Shown piece after piece: positions 11,829-23,321 of a stretch of 64,000 bases of DNA (position 1 is the stretch's first letter; the number at the start of each line of letters is the position of its first letter). Position numbers and translations under genes: made by a program. The notes under the pieces are model-generated. The model did no database searches. It was given only the letters and a program-made list of their open reading frames with translations, and was not told where the DNA came from. Origin of the DNA: Clavaria fumosa (Eukaryota > Basidiomycota > Agaricomycetes > Agaricales > Clavariaceae); NCBI GenBank assembly GCA_951802425.1, contig OX637800.1, forward strand, positions 2,542,001 through 2,606,000. The letters are read 5' to 3'.

Positions 11829-12474
11829 CCTGATCGCATCCTCCGCCGCACTATACTATACTGACTCCCGCACCAGGCACAGACCATGGGGCCCCAACAT
11901 CCTCTCATACCCACAAACCATACCCTCCGCCGCGCAATAGAGATATCCGTCGTCCAACACGCAAAAGTGCTCTTCATCATTGCCCTCGCGAACTTCTTCG
12001 TCATCGGCGCCGCGCGGGGGCATGCCCGCTAACGCCTGGGTCTATACCAGCAGCCGCTTGCAGTCACGTCGTCGTCAATGATCAAATGTAGCTCTGACAT
12101 CGATACTGACGCGGAAGCTGGCACCCGCGCACTAACTCCGGCATCAGTACTGCCTTCGACTCCGACACCAACAACATGCCCTGCAACGAAAACCTAGGCC
12201 GACTCTCCGCCGCCTATCGGCCTTAGCATCAACGCAGCATGATGAAGAACGTCTCCTGCGCGCCTCCCTGTGCAGGATCCTCTTTGGGGACGCCGCGCAG
12301 CTCGCGCTCGCGCTGGGACCTCCGGAAGGGATGCGCATCGCCGCAGCGTCATTACGGGAGGGTGGACACTGCGCTGCTGCGTTTGTGTTGGGCGCGTTGA
12401 GCGTGGCGCTTCCACGGCTGTTTTGGGTTTGGGGGTCGGACGTTACGTCCCGAAGAGGCGGTAGGAGGGAATAC
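11829..12474 (+). pseudogene. DUF7704-like gene, degenerate third full-length relic
   Basis: Sequence matches the intron end and exon 2 of gene B. The acceptor CACCAG is followed by a block with EISVVQHAKVLF and ALANFFVIGAA, then a TAA (after GHAR). Further on, the blocks LLRASLCRILFGDAAQLALAL and VLGALSVALPRLFWVW are still visible in shifted frames. The first exon with the EP signature is not present. Homology to the 3' flank of gene B continues to about 12,750. It therefore arose as another copy of the left part of the cassette. Confidence 0.75.
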
Positions 12475-13263
12475 GTGTGGAGGGGATGTCTCTCGTCTCC
12501 AACGAGCGAGGATATGCCATTTTTTGAAGGCAGATGACGGAGAACGACTACGATGCACCCTTGCACGTACTGCAGCTTATTTGCATCAGGTGAGGCTAGG
12601 AATCATTGCCTTTTGTTCATAGAGAGGTGGATATGCGGTCTGCCATCACCCCGCCCCGCCTCTGCTTTGTGCCTCGGTTACGGTGAAGGGAGAAATCACC
12701 GTAAAATGACAACAGAAGAACAGAAACCTTGCGAGATGAACTTAGCTCAGATAACTCCCCCCCAGGACACCAACTACAGACAGACCCACTGTACCACCAC
12801 TGTTGCTGAGAAATAGAGGGAGAATGTGTATGAGTTGAGAGTCAGTTAGTGTAGTATTTCCCAAATGGAGTCTAATCATTACTAGGTAGGTATTGCGGTA
12901 CACTGCTGTATAAGCATGGCATTGAGAATTTAGTGCAGAAAAAGGAAAGACTCTTTGAAGCGCAGGCAGCAGTGCTCCGGAAGACCCCGAGAAGCATATG
13001 ACTGCGTATCCCAAAGGGAGACCTGGTCGGCGAAGGAAACTAAACTCCGATGAAAGAAACTCCGATGAAAGAAACTCCGATGTGAAATTATGTGAATGAT
13101 ATCATCGTTGATCCAACGGTTCCTTCTTTCCTTGACGAGTTCTGTGCGACATGGACACAAGAAGAAGAGTGATACCGGTGATGGCCGTTGGGCAAGCGCT
13201 AATCATCCGAGTCACAGAGGCATTCGCTCCCAAGTCGATAAGCTTTTCTGCCCTCCCCCCGCC
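12475..13263. other. Inter-unit region with a 15-bp tandem repeat
   Basis: The first part (to about 12,750) is the 3' flank of the degenerate DUF7704 copy. A 15-bp unit of the type AAACTCCGATGAAAG is repeated about three times at 13,042-13,085. A plus-strand frame of 108 codons (13,096-13,422) runs into unit 2; it has no known motif and I do not call it a gene. Confidence 0.4.
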
Positions 13264-13689
13264 GGCATGGACACGATGCATGGGCTTCCCACTTATCAGC
13301 CAATCCCCGCCTCCGTTTCCTCCTCAGCTCAATCTACCGCCGTGAAGCAAGCTGTCCGCGTTCGAGAACCTGTAGTTTGGAACGCTCCGAGTCGACAGCG
13401 AGCATCGAGCCCCTCAGAGTAACCCACCAGGAATCCGTCATTACAGCTCTCTCGTCTGCCGCCTCAAATAGTTCAAACGCACCGTCAGCCAAAGCCATTA
13501 TAGACTCCGTCGTGCACATTGCTTTCTGGCTCACGCGGACAGGTGGCACGGGAGCGAGCACCCATATTGACAAAATACGGCATAAAAGAAGGTATGAGAT
13601 AAGCTTAGGGCTGATTTGATTCGATCTGATAATTTTGCCAATTTTCAAAGTATCGCTTTTTCCATCACTCATCCCTACCAGCCACACTA

Positions 13690-14580
13690 ATGACCAATCT
13701 ACAACGACACCAACAACACATACATCCCTCGCCACCACCTGTCCTCCCTGACAGTTACTATCTCATCTTTCGCTACTACGAACCTCTCCTCAGCCTCTTC
13801 ACCGTCCTCGAAGCATGCATGGACCCAAAAGCAGTAAGCCGTCTTCCTCCCATCGATCTCGCGCGATTCAAATTGCCATCCCCCGATGATTGCCACGCCG
13901 TATAGTTAGCACATTGTTACTATACTGTACTGACTCCTGCCCCAGGCACACGACACGAACGGACCATGGGACCCCAGCATCCTCTCCCCCTCCACCTCGC
14001 CACCTCCCACCCTTCCCCGCGCAACAGAGATATCCGTCTTCCAACACGCAAACGTACTCTTCCTCTTCGCCCTCACCAACTTCTTCTTCATCGGCGCTGT
14101 GCGAGGGCACGCACGCCATCGTCATTGACGCCAATGCTCAAATGTAGCTCTGACATCGACACCGACACAGATGCCTGCATCCGCTCCGGCACCGACGCGG
14201 GCTTCAACATCGGCACCGTCTCCGACACCGATACCGACACCGACAGCACGCCCAACGCCACAACGAAAACCCACGCCGTCTCTCCCGCCGCACCATCACC
14301 CTCATCCTTCGCATCATCGCAGCACGACGAAGAACGTCTCCTGCGCGCCTACCTGTGCACGCTCCTCTTCGGAGACGCCGCGCAGCTCGCGCTCGCGCTG
14401 TGGTCGTGGGGGCCTCCGTGGGGGACGCGCGTCGGTGCAGCGCCAGGACTTCGGGGAGGGTGGACACTGCGCTGCTGGGCGTTTGTGCTGGGCGCGTTGA
14501 GCGTGGCGCTCCCTCGGCTGTGTTGGGTCTTGGGGATTGGGCGGTACGTCCCGAAGAGGCGGGGGAGGAGATTTTTTTAG
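13690..14580 (+). pseudogene. DUF7704-like gene B2, frameshifted copy in unit 2
   Basis: Exon 1 (13,690-13,899) and the start of exon 2 (from 13,946) match gene B base for base with few changes, including the phase-0 intron (GTATAG...CCCCAG). After the block ALTNFFFIGAVRGHA a 25-bp deletion relative to gene B shifts the frame, and a TGA follows at 14,126-14,128, leaving about 130 residues. The last two membrane segments are still readable downstream in another frame (to 14,580). Unless the deleted stretch is intronic in both copies, this gene makes only a truncated membrane protein. Confidence 0.7.
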
Positions 14581-14881
14581 GAAGTTTGTGTAGGGGATCA
14601 GATGAGGCTCGGGTCGTCCGTTGGGGAACCATCGCCACTCGTTGGAACGGGGAGGTGGATGTGTGGTCTGCCTTCGCCCTTGGGCTTCTGCAAAGGATGA
14701 AATCATTGTAGAATTTTTTGACAACAGAAGAACAAAAGCCTTGTGAGACTAACCTAACACAACACAAGTAATAATTGTACAGTATGTGTGACTACTTACA
14801 TGCAGTAAGTGCAACAAAAGCAATCATAAACCTAAATTCATCAAGGACAGGAATGTAGTGGGTGCACAGATGTCTGCTTGT

Positions 14882-15027
14882 TGTGAGGACAGCCACACCA
14901 GGCCAACTACTGGTGCTTAAGACCACTCAGCCAAAAGGCCACAATACTCAATCCAGATTGAGTATGCCAGTTGGTCCTTATATAGCACATGTTATGTCAC
15001 TCCCTCCATCCTGGATGGACCATGACA
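14882..15027 (-). mobile_element. Solo LTR, 146 bp, small LTR family
   Basis: On the minus strand it runs TGTCATGG...TCCTCACA, with TG/CA ends and flanking 5-bp repeats CTTGT/TTTGT (one mismatch). Unit 1 has the empty site at about 2505. It carries a TATATAAGG box and a 10-bp stem around ATACTCAATC. The same sequence is found at 29,981-30,125. It is therefore a solo LTR (or a very small LTR element) that inserted after the duplication, in the spacer 14,581-15,047. Confidence 0.8.
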
Positions 15028-15047
15028 TTTGTTTACATTGATAGACA

Positions 15048-18000
15048 TCAAAGCTGAGACAAGTAGGAATGCAGGGCAGTAAATTTGAGAATAACAATGC
15101 AGTGCTGATTTGTAACCACAGCCACTTGATCAACAGTGGATGCACATGCCCTGCGATAAGCCACAGGAATCCAACAAAGCTTTTGTTTTGCAAAAGCAGT
15201 AGATAGCCATCCATCATTGATGAGATATGGCCATGACAGCCCATAGTTTGAATCACTGTGAATGATTTGAAGCACCCCAGTTCTTGCATCCCACTCTCTC
15301 ACTGTCCTGTCTTCAGACCCTGAGACTATCCTTGTGCCATCTGGAGAGAATGAAACTGATCTAATGGAATCAGAGTGGCCCTCAAATGTCTGCAGGTGAG
15401 CACCAGTGACTCCATTATACACTCTCACTGTCTTGTCAAAAGACCCTGAGACTATCTTTGTCCCATCTGGAGAGAACGAAATTGATCTGATGTATCCAGA
15501 ATGGCCCCCAAGTGTCTGGAGATGAGCACCAGTGACTGCATCCCACACTCTCATGGTCATGTCATAGGATCCTGAGACTATCTTTGCCCCATCTGGGGAG
15601 AATGACACTGATGTGATGGAGTTAGAATGGCCTTCAAATGTCTGCAGATGAGCACCAGTGACTGCATTCCACACTCTCACTGTCATGTCCCAAGACCCTG
15701 AGACTATCCTTGTACTATCTGGAGAGAATGAAACTGATGTGATGTATCCAGAATGGCCCTCAAGTATCTGCAGATGAACACAAGTGACTGCATCCCACAC
15801 TCTCACTGTCTCACCAAAAGACCCTGAGACTATCCTTGTGCCATCTGGAGAGAATGAAACTAATCTTATGTAATCAGAATGGCCCTCAAGTGTCTGCAGA
15901 TGAGCACCTGTGACTGCATCCCACACTCTCACTGTCATGTCACTGGACCCTGAGATTGCCTTTGTCCCATCTGGAGAGAATGAAACTGACATGACATGTC
16001 CAGAATGACCCTCAAATGTTTGCAGATGAGCACCAGTGACTGTATCCCACACTCTCATTGTCTTGTCCCAAGACCCTGAGACTATCTTAGTACCATTTGG
16101 AGAGAATGAAACTGATGTGATGTAATGGAGATGACCCTCAAGCGTCTGCAGATGAGTGCCAGTGACTGTATCCCACACCTTCATTGTCCTATCATAAGAC
16201 CCTGAGACCATCCTTGTACCATCTGGAGAGAATGACAATGATGTGATGCAATCAGAATGGCTCTCAAGTGTCTGCAGATGAGCACCTGTGACTGCATCCC
16301 ACACCCTCACTGTCATGTCACTGGACCCTGAGACTGCCTTTGTCCCATCTGGAGAGAATGAAACTGACATGATGTGTCCAGAATGACCCTCAAGTGTTTG
16401 CAGATGAGCACCAGTGACTGTATCCCACACTTTCATTGTCCTGTCCCAAGACCCTGAGACTATCTTTGCACCATCTGGAGAGAATGACACTGATGTGATG
16501 TGACCAGAATGACCCTCAAGTGTTTGCAGATGAGCACCAGTGACTGTATCCCACACTTTCATTGTCCTGTCCCAAGACCCTGAAACTATCTTTGTACCAT
16601 CTGGAGAGAATGACACTGATTCAATGTGACCAGAATGACCCTCAAGTGTCTGCAGATGAGCACCAGTGACTGTATCCCACACCTTCATTGTCCTATCATG
16701 AGACCCTGAGACTATCTTTGTGCCATCTAGAGAGAATGTCACTGATGTTATTCCACCAGAATGACCTTCCATGACTTGCACACAAGCACTCCATTCTTTT
16801 GGTAATGGCCCTTGCACCACCACTGCTCCCTCCATCTCCCTATGATAAGTATTATATATTTCAGTCCTAACTGGGCTGAAGGGCAGGGCTGTAAAATACA
16901 CCTGCAAAGCAGACACACTGATGGCTGGGAAGAACTCTTGGATTATTCTTTCACCATCATATAACAGTGCTGACACTGTTGTATCCATATGATTATCCTT
17001 CTACAAAAGACTATATGTCAGTTTTGTGAATCTCACTCCAAAGAGACATGCACTTACTGCAAGACAGGCTTGCACAGAAGCCAACATTTGCAATGCATTC
17101 CTCAAATACCCAAGGAGGCTGCAGACCTCTATCCAGTGCAACAAATGATTTCTGCAAAAATATGCCAGAAGCTGCATCACATTCTTTGAAAGCTTGCCAG
17201 TGACAACATGCATACCCCAATATCTACATGCATACTGCAGAGTGCCTGAGATGTACTTTGATATCATATTTGGGCGATCTGGCACCTCATGGTTGAATTT
17301 GGTGGGATCTCTTATGCCACAAATATCTTTCTTCAACCTTTTCATCACAATCAGGCATTTCTCAGCAAGGATGGCATGCTGTTCTTGAGGATTTACTCTA
17401 AACTGTTCATCATGGCATCTAGCAGGATCCACAATGAAGTCAAAGAATGATGGGTGAATCAATCTAATGACTCCAACACCATCATTTGGAACTGTAATAA
17501 TTGCTTGTAGATGTTGAAGATAGCCACTGACATTGACTTCATTACCAAGCAGATCCTCCAATTGATTTGCTGGGAGTGGGTCCTGAAGGAGGGCAGCAGT
17601 GCCAAGAATCAAATGCAATTTGACCCCAAGGTGACCAGAGATATCTGGGAATGCACTGTTGAGCACTTGGGAGTACAACTGATCCAGATGCTTCAGAGGA
17701 GAGGAACCAGCAACAGTCTTTGTAGTCAATAGTAAATTCAATTGGCCCATGGGATCAAGAATATCAATGAACCTTGCTGCAGTGGCAGCAAATATGAATA
17801 ACCCTGAAGACATATGAGTCAAGGCCTCAACATCTGTAGGGGATGGCCAGGATGCAGGAATGCAATATTTCTGCTTGATAATATCAAGGTGCTGCTTCAG
17901 ATAGTGCTGGATATCCCTTTCAATGACATCCAACTTGACTTCATGAAGAATCAATGGCCTGGTTGTATTGCTGAGGCATGGGTGTTGAAAGGCACCAGTG

Positions 18001-19518
18001 ATCTGCAGAATTGGTCTACTGGTGATGAGGAATTGCAATGGGAATAACTTTTCAACATGTTGAGATAAACATGCCAGGATAGTAGATGTGGATTTGTTAT
18101 CCTTGCATTCATCCAGAGCATCAATCACAACTACACTTGGAGGGAACTTATTCTTCATAGCAAGCAATGGTTTGACAATCATCTTTTCCAACTGATACGA
18201 GGCATTGGAGTAAACAATGTCTGGATTTGATCTGACAACTTCCAAAAGGCCAGCTTTGAACTCTGGGCAAAACTGTCCCAATTGATAGGCAATGGTAGTA
18301 AAAACCAACTCAAGATTGCTGCAATCAGCATCATCCCTCGAGCAGAAGAAGCTTGCAGCAAGAATCCCCTTATCCTCGCAGAACTTTGCAGCAGTGTAGG
18401 CAATTGTAGTCTTTCCACTCCCAGCTACACCATTGATCCAAAATATCCGCTGGGCCTCCATGGCACACAAATGGTCAGAAGGTGTGGGTACACCCTCCTG
18501 GGACAGGTGTTCAACACCACGACTAATCCACTGGTACAGTTCATCAAGAATCTCTTCCCGAGTACCACCAAGACATGGGACTTGTTTTTCATTACAGCTG
18601 AAGTGAGCATTGATTGCATGACGCAGGTTGAGACCATCTGTATAGCCCAATATTAGCAGAGCACTTCAGCCAAATTATGAATGAACTACTACCATAGACA
18701 TCAAGTCTTGTCTCAATTTTCTGATAATTTCATCTTATAAGGGGCAGGACAAGAATACTGACAGGAAGAAACAAACCTGAAAACTAGCCTCAGCTCGAGC
18801 AACATGTCCCTAGTAACCAGTCAGACATATCTGCACAACTGTGCCAATTCATGGTTCATAAACTTACTCCAAGTGTCATCTCAATGGCAAGTGTACTTTG
18901 AACCTCAAAGTGGCCGAACCTCAATTACAGGATCCAAATAATATAGGCCATCTGCTTACCAAGAAATGTTGTATTGAGTCATTGACAGCAGAGATGAGAC
19001 CAGCAATCTCGAGAGCATCACGGTCATGGGTGAGGACACGTTTCAAGCGGCTGCGCATCATCATTTGCTGAGCCTTCTCACCAACAGACTTCCATGATCT
19101 GTCATTCGAGACCAAGATGAACACAGTACTACACCAGGGGACAATGACTCACTCAGACAGGTGGTTGATACGGTCAGTCATTGCTGTAGATATGACCCCA
19201 CCATTAGAGGCCTCCTGTAGCATTGTATTCAAGTCTCGAACACGCCGGTTCAGTGATCCCAGGTCATTGCTGTTCTGTGAGGTTTTCTGTGTGGCGATTA
19301 AGCAAATAATGCAACTGCTAATTAAATGGTTCACGCACTTGAATAGCATCGAGCAGAATCACAAGTCCCTTGATACCCTCCTGCAATCCCGGTACACCCG
19401 TCTTGCCCGCCACATCCTTAAGGAGAGCGAGAGCATTCTGGAGACTGACGAAAGCAAGGGACTGAGGTCCCGAAGATGATTTGAGCTTTGCTAAGGTGGT
19501 GTCAAGAGCCTTGCGCAT
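15048..19518 (-). CDS. NACHT-WD40 NLR (STAND NTPase), NLR-2, eight exons
   Basis: Exons 19518-19339, 19286-19153, 19098-18960, 18903-18868, 18809-18777, 18720-18693, 18637-17058 and 17000-15048 repeat the NLR-1 structure with the same lengths and phases and give 1360 residues. Walker A GVAGSGKTT and Walker B VVVIDALDEC are unchanged, and the helical N terminus and C-terminal tail (WIPVAYRR) are kept. The WD40 exon codes for 12 repeats, not 13, and the order of variant blades differs from NLR-1. Nothing in the sequence suggests inactivation. The pair would give the cell two switches with a shared signalling part and different sensors. As in NLR-1, no known effector fold was recognised in the first 184 residues. 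Confidence 0.86.
15261..16772 (-). repeat. WD40 repeat array of NLR-2, 12 units of 126 bp
   Basis: Twelve units of exactly 42 codons. Several are closer to another unit of the same array than to the unit at the same position in NLR-1; for example units 2 and 3 (GHIESV/GHITSV with SWDRTMKVWD), and units 4 and 7 which share TKAVSGSSD or TKAISGSSD, a variant absent from NLR-1. This points to gain, loss and conversion of repeats within the gene. Confidence 0.93.
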
Positions 19519-19604
19519 GGTGTCGACGAAGGATGCAAGTCCGGACGCTTATCGCGATGGAGGGCCGTAAGGTGTGACCGTCACGATTGATGGTACACCT
19601 TGTC

Positions 19605-19890
19605 GTGCCGGACCACAGACATCTGTCTTCCAACAAGTAAACGTGCTTTTACTCTTCGCCTTCCCCAATTCTTTCATTATCGGCATCGTGTGAGGGCCCG
19701 CCAGCGCCAGCAGCCGTTGGCACACTCGTCGTCATCAAGGATAGCGCTGACATCGACAGTGGGATAAAAGTTGCTCGCTCTGGAACCGACGCGGGCACTG
19801 ACTCCAGCAATCGGCACCTTGACCGACGCCAATACTGACACTGATACTGACACCAATGGCATGCCTTACCCTGCACGAAAACCCACCAAC
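19605..19890 (+). pseudogene. DUF7704 gene fragment in unit 2
   Basis: Counterpart of the fragment at 7190-7560: the block VFQQVNVLLLFAFPNSFI followed by TGA and the shortened low-complexity part. It lies directly upstream of the NLR-2 start codon. Two deletions relative to unit 1 have shortened the low-complexity tail. Confidence 0.7.
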
Positions 19891-19967
19891 GTCATTGCTA
19901 GAGATCGTCCGTTGTGATAGTATTGTGAGTAATGCGATGGTACAACCAATAGAATGTTTCACGTGGC

Positions 19968-20128
19968 TTGAATAATATCGAGGAAATCCACAGGTCCCTT
20001 GATCCCTTCCTGTAATCCTGGCACACCTGATTTCTCTGCAGCTTCCTTGAGATGTGCGAGAGCATTCTAGAGACTGATGAAGGCGAGGGACTGAAGGACT
20101 GAAAATTTGAGCTTTGCCAAGGTGGTAC
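19968..20128 (-). pseudogene. Relic of NLR exon 1 (third NLR copy)
   Basis: On the minus strand this matches NLR exon 1 from LAKLK to the end of the exon, with AEKSGVPGLQEGIKG in place of AGKTGVPGLQEGIKG, and an internal TAG. The splice donor that follows exon 1 in the intact genes (GTGCGT) has become GCCACG. It is much more diverged from NLR-1 and NLR-2 than they are from each other, so it comes from another NLR. It occupies the place where unit 1 has the Serinc relic. Confidence 0.8.
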
Positions 20129-21005
20129 ACGTACAACCACCATCGTCCTCCATTAATGCGTTCATTCAAGGAACGTGATGCAGCAACTATGATTTTGACC
20201 GGCTGATACCGCGTACGATGACTGCCAAATTAGGAGCGCAACCATTACTTACCCCATGAGTAGGACAAAAGATTTCTCCTCAGCTATCAGTCAAAGGAAA
20301 ATGCACTGAAGATGGCGATATAGAATGTCGCGCCCCTTTCTTACAGTTCTGCATGTTCAAGGTGGAATATCGCCTCAGTCCTCTAGGGTGTCTTAGATCC
20401 GCGGCACAAGAATGACCAGCTACCTAGGATTTGGCTGAGGCGCCGAAGACTCGGGTGTCTCGCTCTCGCTGGTTTGTCTGCGCTCTCTGCCAGTACGCCG
20501 ATACGCGTACTCCAATCCTCCTACTGGACATAATATTTCTCTGGCAAGATGACATTGGAAACGAGTCTCTGAACCTCGACGCTATACGTGGGTCGTTGAA
20601 AGTTCTAGGAGGGATATGCATAAATCTCTTAGAGCAGCTCTGGGCCTCCACTTTCACTGGCGTAACGAGCCAGGTTCTAACCGGTATCCGTTGCAACATT
20701 TCAATCACGCCGAAGAAAGACAAATTGGCTTGACGGCTTCTGCGCATTTTCGGTTATTCGGCGTTTCCCTAGCAACTTCGTCAATCCAGCCACTTGCGCG
20801 TGGTAGATCCACCGAATGTTGGAGCTGAAATTACGATGTGTCGATTTGGCCACCTACTCGCTCTAGTCTTGTCCGAAAAGGGGGTCGGTAGCCACTTCAA
20901 TCAGTGGCAACAATGTGCTCGCATTTCAATCGTGTGGGTGGCTACCCCATTCGATCCCATTGCGCAACGCTGTGAATCTCCATTGTTCGAAGCAATCGGA
21001 CTGGG
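20129..21005. other. Upstream region of zinc-finger gene 2
   Basis: Counterpart of 8422-9340. Open frames differ from those of unit 1 because of small insertions and deletions. No gene supported. Confidence 0.5.
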
Positions 21006-21012
21006 TATAAAA
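21006..21012 (+). promoter_or_regulatory. TATA box of zinc-finger gene 2
   Basis: TATAAAA, 50 bp before the ATG at 21,062; conserved with unit 1. Confidence 0.6.
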
Positions 21013-21061
21013 CCCGCTTGAACATTGGATCTCCTCTCTTCCTCCTTTGTAATCCATCTCC

Positions 21062-23065
21062 ATGTCCCGCTGCTTTCCACTGTCTCACAGGCCTCCCAGA
21101 TCGCAGGCGGATCAGGAGGCTGCTGCCTTGGTGGTACCCCGATCCCGGCCCTCTCTACTCGCTCGCACAACTAAACGACCGAGATATGTTTTCACAAATG
21201 GGTTTGATGACATGCCATCGTGCGTACTTATCTTCCATTCTGACATTGCGCTAAACGATTACGCACAGCCGTCCCACTGTATTAGATGTCCGCATCAGTG
21301 GTGTATCAGTCAGCGGCAGGAGCACTATTCCTTTGTAAGTTGTACTCGATATATTCTGCTTTAGGTGTCCTTATTAAACGTGGTTAGCAATATCCCTGAT
21401 TTTGGAGATGCCAGTCTATCTTTCCATATAGGTTCTCTTCTCGTGAATGGACCCTCAAGCGGACCCTTCAGCCAGGACCCTTCGCCGTTTCCGCCTCCGA
21501 CTGAGGCACACAATGACCTCTCACTCTACCAAGGCGGAAGTCTCTTGGATGCCTCGAGCCGCTATTTCCCCACCCCCTTAGTCCGCGCGCCGTCGCCGAT
21601 GCAGGATCTAGAGACGAATTCCTGTATCGCGACATACGAATCACTTTGGTCTACGTGCATCGCGGATCTCCCCATGTCGGACGGGGCTTCACTCGATATT
21701 GCTGGGTCCACGTCGCAGGATAGCGGCACCAACCTGACGCTATATGAAAATGCGCCGGCGAGTGAGCATCAAACGTTCCGGGGTACCGTATGGTCCCCTT
21801 CTTCGAATGCACCGTACGTTTTTTTATTTCCGTTCCGCGGGTCAGCTCCTCACGAAAGCCATAGTGATAACGGTGCAAGTACTCCTTTCAAACATGACAT
21901 GTTGGGTTCCTTCGCTCCTACAGTCCCGTGGAGTGCTAATCAAGCGTGGTGCGTCGCTATTCCATTCGCCCAATCTGTCCTTATCAAACTCGCGAGACAA
22001 TAGGGTACTTCACACTCCTGCTGTCACCGAGCCCACTCAGGGTCTCATGCAGGCACCATTTGAGCCGGACATGCCTTACCCCTCGATGGACGCCTATATT
22101 CAGTTCGATTTGGGCCAAACGAGTGCGCCGATAGTCACTCAAAACCCCCTCGCAAGCCAAGCCCTTTGCAAATCAAGCAGGGCCCATCCTACAGTGTCCC
22201 TTTCTATTTGCACTTCCTCCACCCAAGTATATACACAACATCTCCTTTTTGGTGGGGCAGGGGTGCAATCAGCCTCATATCCGGATGTGTATTCCGCTAC
22301 GAGCGAAACAATAAACCAGGACATGACAACAATTGACCCTGCACAACCTCACTGGACGGACATTGTCCCTGCCTCCTCGCCGGCAGATGCGGGTCATTGG
22401 GACACTAGCGCGCTGGATTTCCCTCCCCTTCCCTTCAACCCTCATGGCCATGTGTCCGAGAACGACGGCAAGCTTTCCCAGATGCCCGTTCCTAACACCA
22501 CATCCTTATTCACCATATTTCAGGTACACAACAGATTCACCTCGAACAAATGATTCTGTGCATTCTGCTAGACACCTCGGAGATTATGATCTGCAAGTAT
22601 GGTGACATCCTTCACCAGAGCTACGACGAACCTCGTCCCATGTATATCATCCGCTTATATGGCATCTCCGACGCGAAGCGAATCCGACCTGAGCAAGCCC
22701 CTCTGTGTCCTTGCCCGATGCCGGGTTGTGAGGCCGAGGTGACAAATGCCGAGAAGTGCTGGAAGGCTCACGTTCGCAAGAGCCATTTGAACCTGGAGGA
22801 ATACATTGACTGTCCGCTCCTCTGCCACGAAGGTGAACCATGCACATTACCAGTAACTCGACGATCACTCGGAAGGCATATATTTAGCCAGGTGCGATTC
22901 CCACACATCGTATTCGCCTGCTCCATATGCGAGGCTCGGCTCAAAGGACCAGAGTCGACGGAGCAGCACAGGATCATCTGCCCAGATTCCCGTCCCTCTT
23001 GGTATGACCTGAGCAGACGCCGGACCAACAAACGTCGCAGGCCTAAAGATGAGCCCGCATGTTAG
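21062..23065 (+). CDS. C2H2/CCHC-type zinc-finger protein 2, six exons
   Basis: Exons 21,062-21,219, 21,269-21,334, 21,388-21,813, 21,859-21,948, 22,004-22,451 and 22,535-23,065 repeat the unit 1 structure and again give 572 residues. Exon 4 is six bases longer and exon 5 six bases shorter, so the frame is kept in both. The zinc-binding residues (C-x4-C-x13-H-x4-H, then C-x2-C-x12-H-x3-C) and the basic tail in the last exon are the same as in copy 1, while changes gather in the Ser/Pro-rich front part. It is a probable nuclear DNA-binding protein with no specific family recognised. Keeping the frame in spite of indels suggests both copies are under selection. Confidence 0.72.
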
Positions 23066-23126
23066 ATTATCCGCTAGTTTCATGTGGTATCGATGTTACC
23101 TTGTTTTACAAGGTCCTTACGTTCGA

Positions 23127-23295
23127 GTTTCGAGACAGAATTTGAGCCGGGCTTCGGCAGGTCACGTTTTAAGGTACTATGGGTAGCACGACAATACAGA
23201 GACAAATAGATGACATCGAGACAGAATTTGAGCCTGGGCTTCGGCAGGTCACGTTTTAAGGCGCTACGGATAGGACGATAATACAGAGACAAATA
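23127..23295. repeat. Tandem pair of about 85-bp units
   Basis: Two adjacent copies of a unit that begins GAGACAGAATTTGAGCC and ends near ACAGAGACAAATA, with a few differences. They fill the gap between the end of unit 2 and the left end of the pogo-type element. No function seen. Confidence 0.75.
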
Positions 23296-23321
23296 CAGTC
23301 GATATTCTAATGGTGCATAGG
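23296..23321 (+). repeat. Left terminal inverted repeat of the pogo-type element
   Basis: Begins CAGTCGATATTCTAATGG and pairs with the inverse of 28,902-28,927. The flanking TA is at 23,294-23,295. Confidence 0.75.

Larger units (their letters stand above)
13264..23098 (+). repeat. Segmental duplication, unit 2
   Basis: Direct repeat of 785-11,442. It differs by a 25-bp deletion in the DUF7704 gene, a 146-bp solo LTR at 14,882, one WD40 repeat fewer, an NLR exon-1 relic at 19,968-20,128 in place of the Serinc relic, and many small changes. Its first 426 bases (13,264-13,689) lead up to the DUF7704-like start codon and hold no clear gene. Confidence 0.92.

Noticed and set aside
17001..18650. 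NACHT protein starting at 18,650
   Set aside because: That start is a TTG inside the preceding intron; the true exon begins at 18,637 after CTATACAG.
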